Shown here: in pieces, positions 12,201-22,002 of the stretch
Layout: the number at the start of each line of letters is the position of its first letter
Position numbering within the stretch: the stretch's first letter is position 1
From: Cyclina sinensis
Taxonomy: Eukaryota > Mollusca > Bivalvia > Venerida > Veneridae
DNA: 64,000 nucleotides
Assembly: GCA_012932295.1 (NCBI GenBank)
Contig: JAAONU010000002.1
Span: 36,701,521 to 36,765,520 of the forward strand
Direction: 5' to 3'
The notes under the pieces: model-generated
What the model saw: only the letters and a program-made list of their open reading frames with translations
The model's database searches: none
Told to the model about the DNA's origin: nothing
Position numbers and translations under genes: made by a program

Positions 12201-15200
12201 AACAGTTGATTTAGCTGTTGATCGCGTTATATGTCAAGAGGCGTTTGTAACTTCCTGCTGTTTTTCAGTATTTGCGAATGGAATGCTTCCTTTGAACATG
12301 TTAGAGGACTCATTTAGCATTCATGTTTGACAGGTGCCATTTTACATTTGCGTGTTGCTTTCCTCTAACTTTCAACTAGATGACCGCAGTAAATGTGCTT
12401 TGATAAAATTGGTTCATATTAAGAAAAAAGAAATGATAATAAAATAATGATTGTATTATTACAAACGACGTGATGCGTGATGAAAAACACATACAACACA
12501 CCGCAACACAGCACAGACCAGACCAGAACAGTACAGTGAAATAAACTGAATGTATTGATATTAGTTTTATATATTAAAGAGTTGTTGCTGTATCAGTTTG
12601 GGTGGATATCTATTTATTCCAAATGAACAAAATGATTTTTTTAAAACATAGTTGTGTTCTTCTTTAAATGATCGTTGTTTTATATTTAAAGAGAATGTGT
12701 CAATGACATAGATATGCAGTATGTCATCAAATAATATTAGGGTATGTCCCTTTTTTATCATGCAAAAATAAATAAATATATAAATAAATAAAATAAGAAT
12801 AAATAAATATACATGACTCTTATAACTTGGCTATCCATAAAAAGTAAAAGCTCTTTTTCAATTAACACCTCTGCGTGAATATTGAAGTACTATTTTATGT
12901 AACTACATCAAACCAAGAAAAAAAGTACATAGTATTAGGGAAACTAAAATTAAATATCACAAGTTTCAAATCAGGAAGCTCTAGTTTTTTTCTTCAAATC
13001 CTTCTCTGAAAGGATTGTTATAATTGTAACAAACATAATTATAATTTTCAAAGCTTAACTTCCCATACTGCGTGCGTATTTCAATTAAGGTACAAATATA
13101 GAAACCAATTCAAAATAAAATCCACAAGCCAAACCTATAAATACAAGAATGTTACGATGAAAACACTACGCAGAGAATGTTGAAGTCAAACGTAAACGCA
13201 CTTATTAAACTACATTTTGTGATAATACTTAGACATACAGACTTACGGTAAGTTAATTGAACAAATGAATTAAAATGACTCATTAAATCTGCTAATCGTT
13301 CTGGTATCGTAAAGTTATATAATCAATCTGTTAATCGTTCTGATATCGTAATGTTATATAATCAATCTGCTAATCGTTCTGATATCGTAAAGTTATATAA
13401 TCAATCTGCTAATCGTTCTGATATCGTAAAGTTATATAATAAATCTGCTAATCGTTCTGATATCGTAAAGTTATATGATCAATCTGCTAATCGTTCTGAT
13501 ATCGTAATGTTATATAATCAATCTGCTAATCGTTCTGATATCGTAATGTTATATAATAAATCTGCTTATCGTTCTGATATCGTAAAGTTATATAATCAAT
13601 CTGTCAATCGTTCTGATATCGTAAAATTATATAATAAATCTGCTAATCGTAATGTTATATAATCAATCTGCTAATCGTTCTGATATCGTAAAGTTATATA
13701 ATCAATCTGCTAATCGTTCTGATATCGTAAAGTTATATAATCAATCTGCTTACGTTCTGATATCGTAATGTTATATAATCAATCTGCTAATCGTTCTGAT
13801 ATCGTAAAGTTATATAATAAATCTGCTAATCGTTCTGATATCGTAATGTTATATAATCAATCTGCTAATCGTTCTGATATCGTAAAGTTATATAATAAAT
13901 CTGCTAATCGTTCTGATATCGTAAAGTTATATTATAAATCTGCTAATCGTTCTGATATCGTAAAGTTATATAATCAATCTGCTAATCGTTCTGATATCGT
14001 AAGTTATAAAATCAATCTGCTAATCGTTCTGATATCGTAATGTTATATAATCATATTATAACAAAAGGAATTATTTCAAAATATTGAAATGCATCTTATT
14101 CTCTTAGTTTAAATAAAAATTATCAGACATCGAACGGTGAAGGAGGTTTTCTTTTTTTCAATTTATATTACACCCGCTGGATGCCTGCCTTCCGGGTTCG
14201 AACCATTCCACACCACAGAAAGGATAAATGAGACAAACCGTTTAGCAGGACACTTATTAGTAGCACTACATTGTAAATAAAACTTCCTGAAACTGCATTC
14301 ACAGAAAATCTTTACAAGCCGTTTCTTGCGATTTTATTGATGTGATAGATAAAAACACTTTTTATATTAAATTCTAAGGTCTTAGAATAACTACAAACTG
14401 TGCTAAGGAGAGCAGTGAAAAGAAATGATTTATGCAAACAAGGTTTACATATTTGAAAGAGTCATTGCTTTATTTATTTCATTTAGAAGCTAATGACTTT
14501 GCCCTTATTCTAAACTAAGTCATTTCATAGTTTCAGTCGATAAGATTTCCTCAAAGGAAATCAAGCATAAAAGGTCAGCGATAACAGCATCAAGAACAAA
14601 GAAAGAAAGAAAGAAAGAAAGAAAGAAAAAGAAGATTGGATGGCATTTAGAACATGAAATCTAATATCTCTCCACTTTACTCGAAGCATCAGTTTCCGTA
14701 TATCGACCTTAATTAAGGTAAGACAGCTGCACTTTTTAAAACGGATGATGATATCTAAAATACCTAGGCAAATACTGAAAAGAAGATAGGCATTGTTATG
14801 AAACATGATAGAAGACTTCGTAAAACAACAACAACAACAAACCAATGAAAAAAGGCAACTTTCATGAAACCTTTTATGAAGTTGTCCTTCAGTCGCAGAA
14901 CAAAAGAAGCGGACGGCTACAGGATATTCTAAAGCCTACATTACTTCACCAAATTTGAAGTGATATGAACAATGTTAGATACATTTGAAAAATAGAGGCT
15001 GTATTATCTGTCTCTGAATCAAAACAAAATTACGGTGCAAACATGTTATTCACAGAGGAAATTTCACACTTAATCTAATAATACAAAAGAGACAAAAATA
15101 GAAACTCATTACCGATAAAAGACAAAATCATGATTTTGCATGTCACATGCACCAAGGACGCCGCCATATGATTTTTCCGTTGGTCGAAATAACAGATATA

Positions 15201-17785
15201 TCATTTTTAATTACACATTTATACGCTTAAAGCATTTCTATCGCAAAAAAGAAAAAAACAAACAAATCACGGACAAGACTAAATCCCGCTAAAAACTACT
15301 CTTATATGTTTCTGTTAACTTCATATATTTAAAACTTTAGTAATCCTAAATATTTATTTAATCTGTGTGAAGAGAACGATGAACTATGAAATAACAAACT
15401 AAGTTGAGTTAATACTTAAGAATGTTCGTACAGCTGGAGCCTGGACCTTATATGGCTTCATTGCGAAATCCTATTTAAAAGTTCTGACTTTTAATTCTAA
15501 TATGACACGCTCGATTATTCGTTATTTTAGAAATCACCGAATAACGGAGTATGTGTTATGAAGCATAATAACTTAATGTGGTTTTTACGGCGCTATTTCG
15601 GTCTGAGAAACAGTTATATAACTAAAATACAGTATGCTTACTATACTTTGAACAGTATTACTACGGCATATAGTTACAATTATAAAAAATGTGTTGATAA
15701 ATTGCTTATAATAAAAATACGTAAAATATTCAAGCATACACTTTCAAGATTGATCAGTCATAATGATGTGATACGTCGTACAATCACATTAAGTTTCTAT
15801 GCCTCATTACCTTCGGAAGTTCGTGCTTGGTTTGAAATAGACGTGTTTATGTTTCATGGGGCAGAATATGATTTTATTATTAACAGTTCTGACTAAAGAA
15901 TTAATTTTTCGAGAAGCAATCGTATTTAATTAAATAATTTGGTAGTTAATCAATGAGCTATTTTGATGGTAAATCCATAGATATTTAACATTTTTATACT
16001 GTTTCTGTTTGGATAAGTATACATCTGAAAAAGTCATATGGGTTCATCTAACAGTTTTTTTTCAGCAGTGTTATTTCTGTAACGTATTATATTAATTAAA
16101 CAGTGTTAGATTAGATTTTCATTTTATTATTCTATATCTTATGTTTCAGTATTTTATAAAATATAATTTTATAGCAAAGCTATGTAAGTATAACAAATTC
16201 TAAAAATAGCAATACAAAAGTCTCCTGTGATACCATGCTCCTGTTAAGCCTGTAGAGCTAGTAATAATACATTGAACACATACTATACTGTATGTTGTGA
16301 AATAAGTGATTCTGTATAGGCTCGTTTATTTGTCGGAGGTCAGTGGGGTTTTTTTGGTCCGGAGGCCAAATGCCCAGGACCAAAACGACAGTAATTTTGC
16401 AGACTACATTAAATCACTTATCATAATGACAATCTTATTTAATAACGAATGATAATAAACAATATGGTTTACTTATACTTAAACATTAAAAAAATACATC
16501 ACCATCTGCTCGTGAAAAAAACAACAAGAACAGGACTAATCTGGTCTTCCAACGCATACCGTCAAGAGCTTCACAGTGTCACTGAGTCCAATCTCTTCAC
16601 AAATATTGCTAAACGGTAGCAAAATCAATTCAGTCTCAAAATAAATAGAAACAAATTGATATCAACTGATGTACTGCCAAATCAAATGGGTTCATATTAG
16701 GGCAAATGTTGTATATCCTTTTGGCTTATCGAGGTCGTGAGTGTTATTTATAGCATTGCTTTAACTGAGGTGGTCCGCGTTTCAATAAGTCAGTTGTTCA
16801 GTATTTCACGATTCCTTAAATTAATAAATGTAAACAAAAGAAAAAAGAGAAAATACAGGATTCTTGAACACACGTACAAGTAAGGAAATGTTTCCTGAGC
16901 TTTTATCCCTGTAAGCTAGTTCAGTTTAACGACACGGCATCACGGTTTGATAAAATGGCTTCTGTCAAACAAGACTGGTAAATGGCAGTTTTACCATGTT
17001 AACAGGAAGTGTTCCTTTTGAAAACAGTAAGAATGAGCTGGAAGAAAGAAACACACTTGACATATAACGCGATAAACAGCTAAATCACTAAACTCGAACG
17101 GATCCTAGGATTAAGAGCGAATTCAAATTTCTAGTATAAAACTAATGATAATTAGTTTTACAACAACGATTCATTATATATTGAAAGAATGCCTAGGCGC
17201 AACTAACTTAGCTTATTGAATGAATATTTCTCCACGACATTTTGAAAAGTTATTATAACGAAATTTTTTTTTCTGGTTAATTTTGCCCATTTTCAGTAAA
17301 AAAAAAATGACTGAATGAAAAAATCCGAAAATATACGGAGTAGAAATATTGCGAGGGTTCGAAAATGATAATCTTGGTAACTGTACAAACAAAACGGTCT
17401 CCTGTCGTTAAATTTGCATTAATCACTTCGATTCTAGAGAACATCTTTAGTTACGATTGTGTTGCAGATAACTGAATGCGTTGCAAACGCAGTGCCTACT
17501 TGAGAATATACTAGGGGTTTTTTTTGCTCGTAAAAGAGCAGCTTTTTGTTTCATTTTTTTCTCACAAATGTGAAAAGACAAATCAAGTTAAAAAAGTAAT
17601 AAAGAGAAATAATTCTCGGAGCTATTTTCAGACATCTTACTGAGGTGATAATGCTTACAAATATAGAAACTCATTTCTTAATATTATACACCAGCTAAGC
17701 TTATGAATATAAATCACTTATGAGCATTAAACTTACATAGTAATTCCATCTGAAACAAGAAAACGATTGTTAGATATAACTTCAT
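8996..17785 (-). CDS. N-terminal part of an M1-family zinc aminopeptidase (partial gene)
   Basis: M1 aminopeptidases (aminopeptidase N and A class) remove N-terminal residues from peptides, usually at the cell surface or secreted. Two exons joined in phase encode the N-terminal beta-sandwich domain: IRLPGSLRPKLYNITFQLFV (125-144), the IHIDCLTSTNMILLHLLDHN stretch, and LLAGHKYILTIR followed by LRGFYYSQY (234-242). All are hallmark positions of the family. Before the domain come about 100 acidic, Asn-rich residues. A candidate signal-peptide exon at 17785..17737 splices in phase to residue 17. The GAMEN and HEXXH catalytic exons are not found in the 9 kb below; they may lie outside the window, or the locus may be truncated. 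Family call is firm; the first exon and intactness are uncertain. Confidence 0.8.
9516..9932 (-). CDS. M1 aminopeptidase exon: acidic linker and start of the N-terminal domain
   Basis: Minus-strand exon with acceptor tttgtttgttacag and donor gtaagt, 417 nt, entered in phase 1 and left in phase 1. Residues 18-121 are acidic and polar (many Asp, Glu, Asn), with runs such as QFNNNEEANKN and NYEDDD, and look like a disordered stalk. Residues 122-155 begin the peptidase fold with YNDIRLPGSLRPKLYN and end DPRDFNFS. Several N-x-S/T glycosylation sequons are visible (NAS, NNT, NIT, NFS). Confidence 0.8.
10612..11420. repeat. degenerate tandem repeat of about 37 bp in two blocks
   Basis: Imperfect units around TCTAAATAACATTAGTCACA followed by AATCGGAGGAATATG fill 10612-10965 and reappear at 11265-11420. 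About 300 bp without the repeat lies between. It is inside intron 1 of the aminopeptidase model. Divergence suggests an old minisatellite. Confidence 0.7.
13285..14054. repeat. 39-bp tandem array, about 20 copies
   Basis: Unit: GTTATATAATCAATCTGCTA followed by ATCGTTCTGATATCGTAAA. Variants alternate at two sites (aagtt/atgtt and caatc/aaatc). A 10-bp deletion occurs near 13650 and a short one near 13750. As 39 is a multiple of three, one frame stays open and reads the 13-residue repeat LYNQSANRSDIVK, broken by the deletions. I regard the ORFs as by-products. Confidence 0.95.
14055..17055. other. no recognised gene; one 112-codon orphan ORF
   Basis: AT-rich. A (GAAA)n stretch lies at about 14600-14632. 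The ORF at 15558-15896 (MKHNNLMWFLRRYFGLRNSY...) is the longest non-repetitive ORF outside the recognised genes. It matches no family I know and has the residue bias of random AT-rich DNA. Confidence 0.4.
17737..17785 (-). CDS. candidate first exon: signal peptide of the M1 aminopeptidase
   Basis: On the minus strand an ATG at 17785 opens MKLYLTIVFLFQMELL, a short basic start followed by a hydrophobic core, as in a secretory signal. It is cut by a consensus gtaagt donor in phase 1. That phase joins exactly to the exon at 9932, which needs one base, giving Cys17 then INASND. The intron would be about 7.8 kb. If correct, the enzyme starts with a signal peptide rather than the type II membrane anchor usual for aminopeptidase N and A. 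Evidence is signal and phase only. Confidence 0.4.
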
Positions 17786-20700
17786 AGCGTGCTTTTGTTA
17801 AATATATTCCAAGTACACAGTCAAAACATTTATGAGTACAAAAAAGCAACGATGGAATAAAAAAGTAAAAGACATATTAGGAGTTGTTTTAAGGTTTACG
17901 CAAACATTTCAAAGCCAACTGCTTATTAGGTACATGTTGTATTTAGAAAGATAGTAACAATTGTTTTGTTTTGATGAAATAAAAACAAAAGCAAACCCAT
18001 AAAGAAATAATAGACATTCATTTATCATAGCAGTTACTGTAGATCACATACAGTAGGAATATGCTGATCCATACGATCGCTTACAGTATTTTTGTTAGCA
18101 TTTATCAAAATATAAAACTTAGCTAGGCCTCTAAAATACACGTCTATTCTAATTAAGTATTTTAAAATTTTATTTTACATAAAAAGAATATATTTCAACT
18201 GAGCATGGAGTGAATGATTTTAGTTGAAAATATAATTAGCGATATGCAGAAATACAGTTCTCTTACTATGGTTTCCGAATACCTTAACTATTGCATTTTT
18301 AATTGAATAGTACAATAAGAGGGTCAACATACAAGAACAGGAAATAATTATGAAATAGGACGTAAACCATTACCATCAACATGCTTAACTATAAAGTGTT
18401 TCGACTTCTAATCACTTGTAAGTATGTTAAAAAGTTGTTGTTTTTTTATAACAGTTTTAGTGGGCGTGTATTTTGTAAAAGTTACATTGCCTAAGTCGCA
18501 TAATTGATATAATTGTCATATTCTTATATCTAAATTGTGTTCTAAAAATGCATACAAATATATTTACAAAATAAATAGAGCAAATTATTGCATCTTATAT
18601 CATTAACCAATGGTCTGCATTGTATAACCCTTTGTCAAAGAACAAAGGACATTTTGTCACAAGAGGTCATATATTTAACCACCAGTACAATGCAAATTTA
18701 ATTTTTATTATCATCTAAAAAATCATGATTATTTTTCTTACAAAACAAAATATATATGTGGAAACTATTGTGTACCCCCCACCCCCACACACACACCTCC
18801 AAAAATGTCTAATTCTTTAACTTGAGACCAATTTTACATTTCTGACCAATGGCAGAAAACACCGTTCAAAACCACCACATTCACAGGATAATAAAAAGAA
18901 CTTTTACATCCAAACAAACTATGCAATTTCAATACTTCAAAAAAAGCATACCGTAAAAGTTTGAGTACTCCAATTTCTTCCAATTCATTGTTACCCGACA
19001 TCAAGGTATCAGACGAAAATTCTAGGTACAACTTGCAAAATTAACGCATTAAAGTACGTGTTGATATAGAGAGTTGTTGTTAAACCATTTATTACAAATA
19101 CTTTGTTATATCAAGCTTTAGGGATTTTTGAACATATGTTCTTCCTTAAATTAGCAATTATTTTTTCATTTTATGGAGACGAGCCGATAAAAAGCATATG
19201 CAGTATACCATCGGTAAAAATTAGGGTCTGCGCCTTTAATATACTTGAGACTATCTTAATTCAGCCGAGCCTTAAATATCCCTTTGGATATATTTGTGAT
19301 AGAGAATAATTATGCTATACCTTTTTGTCTTATCAATAAAAAAAGTAAACAATACAATATTAGCAAACATTATACGTTTGTTCTGGAGAATATCTAAATC
19401 GGGCTTATCTAAAATTAGCAATCTTGTCCAACAAAGAGAACATCAAACGTTGGTTATTCTCTATAAATTCTCTAGACTAGAGATAAAGTTTTATACTTAT
19501 GTCATATGTCTACTGCTTTACGAGAGGTGCAGGTAATAAAGTCTGCATTAACGTGCAGCACGAGATAACGACGGGCATGTGGTGAACGTATGGTTGCTTC
19601 TCGAGGCATTCCAGGGAAAATTTCGTCGAATATAGACAGTTCGAATTAATTTACAGACACGATCTATATTTTTGATCATGAAACAGTTCTGTATGAAGGT
19701 CCGCTGCCTTATAATTCCACTAACAGATAAAACTGCTTTGAAAATATAAAACATGGTTTTAAAAAAAAAGGAATCTTTGAAGCAACATTTGCTACAATGC
19801 TCAGTGATTGCCCATGATGTAGCTGAGTTTTGAATGATTATACCGCTAGTATTTTCTTTATTAAATTCGACTTGTGAGAGGGTTTAGAAATGTGAATATA
19901 TGCCTTTAGGTATTGTTCACACTGTGATATTCACATGTTACACATTCACTGATATTGTCAGTGTCAATTTCGAACAATGAACAACGGTGAATATTTGTTT
20001 AAAACCTATATTTTGTAAAGAAACATCAACCTATGGCTGTAATGTAAGTCTATGATATCACTGTTACATTACATTTATTGTCAACAAATTTGTTATGTGT
20101 ATATAATCTTGCAATTTTCCTTATCCAGTGGTTTGGTACAGATGTACTTGCTTTATATGCCTTTTACATGCATTACAAAAGAAACAAGAAAGGACGAGAT
20201 TTTCCGACTGTAAAACTACTATTTTTAGAAATTGAAATAAATTTTACTGTTTCTGCTACATTACAGTTCTGCTGTAAAGGGACTTCATGTTTTGGCAATA
20301 AACAAGAAATAAATGAAATATGAACCAACATAGTTTTGTACAATAAGAGGGATAATTGGACTCAAGCATAACTGAAGATTATATATTCGTCAAGCGGCTC
20401 ATCCACTTGGATTTTTCCAGCTTTGAACCTATCCAAATAGTCAAGCGGCTCACCCACTTGGATTTTTCCAGCAGTGAACCTATCCAAATATTATAAACAA
20501 TACAATGTACAGACTAGTGATGAATGATCTATAGTTTTTGTACCATATGTATTCAATTAATTATTGTAAAATAACCTTATTACAACATACGTATATATCG
20601 GAAAGGTTATATTTGTTGAAGTAACTATCGTTGTTTTATTATTTTTTATTATAAAATTCAAATGAGCATCTCATTCTATTTGTATATGTATCTAACAGGA

Positions 20701-21439
20701 TTTCGCCTGTAGGGAGAAAACAAAATATTCAATAGTAAATTGAAGTCCGTTCAACTGAATTTTGTAAGACAAAAAGGGGCATCTTATTCCACAATAAAGA
20801 TAATTTGGAATAATGGGAAGACTTAAACGCCATTTATTTAAAGATCGTTAATATCTTAAATCCGGCTGATGACTATATACTATATAATGTTGCTATATTA
20901 TATGTCTGACATTAAGTTCTTTTCTGTTCTGTTATTAATTATAATGACTGTACATCCAGACATCGCTCAATAATTTGCTGTCAATTAGAGACCCAGATCA
21001 ATCTAATGATCAATACAGGTAGTTTGTCATGATCATCGGATGTTTTTTCTTCATGCAAAATTAGATATTGGAAGCAACCATCATTAGTGAATTTGTCTCC
21101 AACTGTTTGATTCGTCTGTAAGAGATGATTACCATAGAGACAAAAATGTAAAACAATATTTATCACAGATACATATATATATTCTAAAGGTATATCCATG
21201 CCTCCGATGTAATTAAGTTCATAAAGTAATAATACGCCTTAGTCTCAGATATACAATGAAAAGCATCGTTAAGCAGAAATGATAATTTGTAAATATAAGC
21301 CATATTTTTATCGAAAATTTTCACGACAAAAATAAATCTTTATCTTTCCCTGTTGTTCCGTGCTTCATTATCTGTGATCGACACACAATAAAACTCGCGA
21401 TTTTCAAATCAATGGTTTCATAGTTCGCTAATGAAAACT
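17786..21439. other. intergenic region between divergent aminopeptidase and PDE9A
   Basis: If the signal-peptide exon is right, this is the shared 5' region of two divergently transcribed genes. No exon is recognised. It contains a C/CA-rich stretch near 18774-18798 and a two-copy 51-bp repeat at 20389-20490. Short ORFs look random. Confidence 0.45.
20389..20490. repeat. two-copy 51-bp direct repeat
   Basis: GTCAAGCGGCTCATCCACTT plus 31 further bases is repeated directly adjacent, with about five substitutions. Confidence 0.9.
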
Positions 21440-21620
21440 TGTGCGTTGCCATAGAAACGTTTACTTGTTTTGTTTAAATGTTTCCAAAGTGACAGAACGC
21501 TGGCAGAGCGACAACCAATGCGCATGCGCGTGGTTGCGTGAGAAACGTATGTGTTGTGGAAACGCCATTCTAACTTGGATTCAGCGACGCGATATAACCT
21601 GATAAAGCAGACGACATTTT
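21440..21620 (+). promoter_or_regulatory. probable PDE9A promoter: X-box, CCAAT, NRF1 palindrome
   Basis: A locally CpG-richer patch 315-495 bp upstream of the PDE9A ATG. It holds GTTGCCATAGAAAC at 21445-21458, which fits the RFX X-box consensus RYYNYYATRRNRAC at every position. A CCAAT box lies at 21515-21519, immediately followed by the NRF1 palindrome GCGCATGCGC at 21520-21529. There is no clear TATA box. Together these look like a TATA-less metazoan core promoter with the start site downstream of about 21530. Sites are seen directly; the promoter role is inferred. Confidence 0.65.
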
Positions 21621-21933
21621 CTTGTGATTCTTCTTCTTGAAATTACAATAATTGCATTAATTTTAAGATAACTACGTTTCCATTTAAAATGAAGACAAGC
21701 ACACGATAGCATTTGTATCAGACGACATTGTATTGATTTAGTATTTGTAACATCGTTTGTGTCTTACAGCGCATGTATCTACTTGAGCACTGATAAAACT
21801 AGAGGATGCGACCCCAGTGTGTTTATATTAAATATATTGTAATTCAATGTGGTTATTATTGAATATGTGGACTTAGTTATAGGTATAGATTAGTAATTAT
21901 TTGACAGAAGTGAAAGACTTTTTGATTCTGGAG

Positions 21934-22002
21934 ATGGGGAACGCTTCTTCCATCGACTCCTCCGTGGTTGTATACCTTGATATTAGTGGAAAACAAGAAA
22001 AG
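21934..22002 (+). CDS. PDE9A: PDE9A coding exon 1 (start codon)
   Basis: Residues 1-23, [20 protein letters not shown] then QEK. It matches the human first exon (MGSGSS...YLDIDG). The donor gtacat follows an AAG codon, so the intron is phase 0. The ATG sits in good context (gagATGG). Gly2 with Ser at position 6 fits an N-myristoylation signal. The first intron is about 9.3 kb. Confidence 0.9.

Larger units (their letters stand above)
12208..17086. mobile_element. 4.9-kb segment bounded by inverted repeats
   Basis: A 31-bp sequence at 12208-12238 (GATTTAGCTGTTGATCGCGT, then TATATGTCAAG) recurs inverted at 17056-17086 with one mismatch. Weaker inverted similarity runs inward for roughly 170 bp, including GTTTGACAG...GCCATTTTA on both arms. 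The interior holds a 39-bp tandem array and a 112-codon ORF but no transposase I can recognise. It may be an old non-autonomous DNA transposon inside the aminopeptidase intron, or an inverted duplication. Confidence 0.5.

Noticed and set aside
13351..14040. Two ORFs encoding 13-residue repeats (LYNQSANRSDIVK)
   Set aside because: They follow directly from a 39-bp satellite. Small deletions break the frame, and there is no start, splice or family evidence.
13285..14054. CRISPR-like array
   Set aside because: The 39-bp units are contiguous, with no unique spacers, in a eukaryotic intron.
14168..14215. tRNA or SINE head suggested by the B-box-like GGGTTCGAACC
   Set aside because: GGTTCGAACC is self-complementary, and I could not find a matching A box or cloverleaf on either strand.
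20078..20323. 81-codon ORF with a hydrophobic start (MSTNLLCVYNLAIFLIQWFG...)
   Set aside because: It looks superficially like a membrane segment, but I see no family match, splice signal or promoter. Expected by chance in AT-rich DNA.
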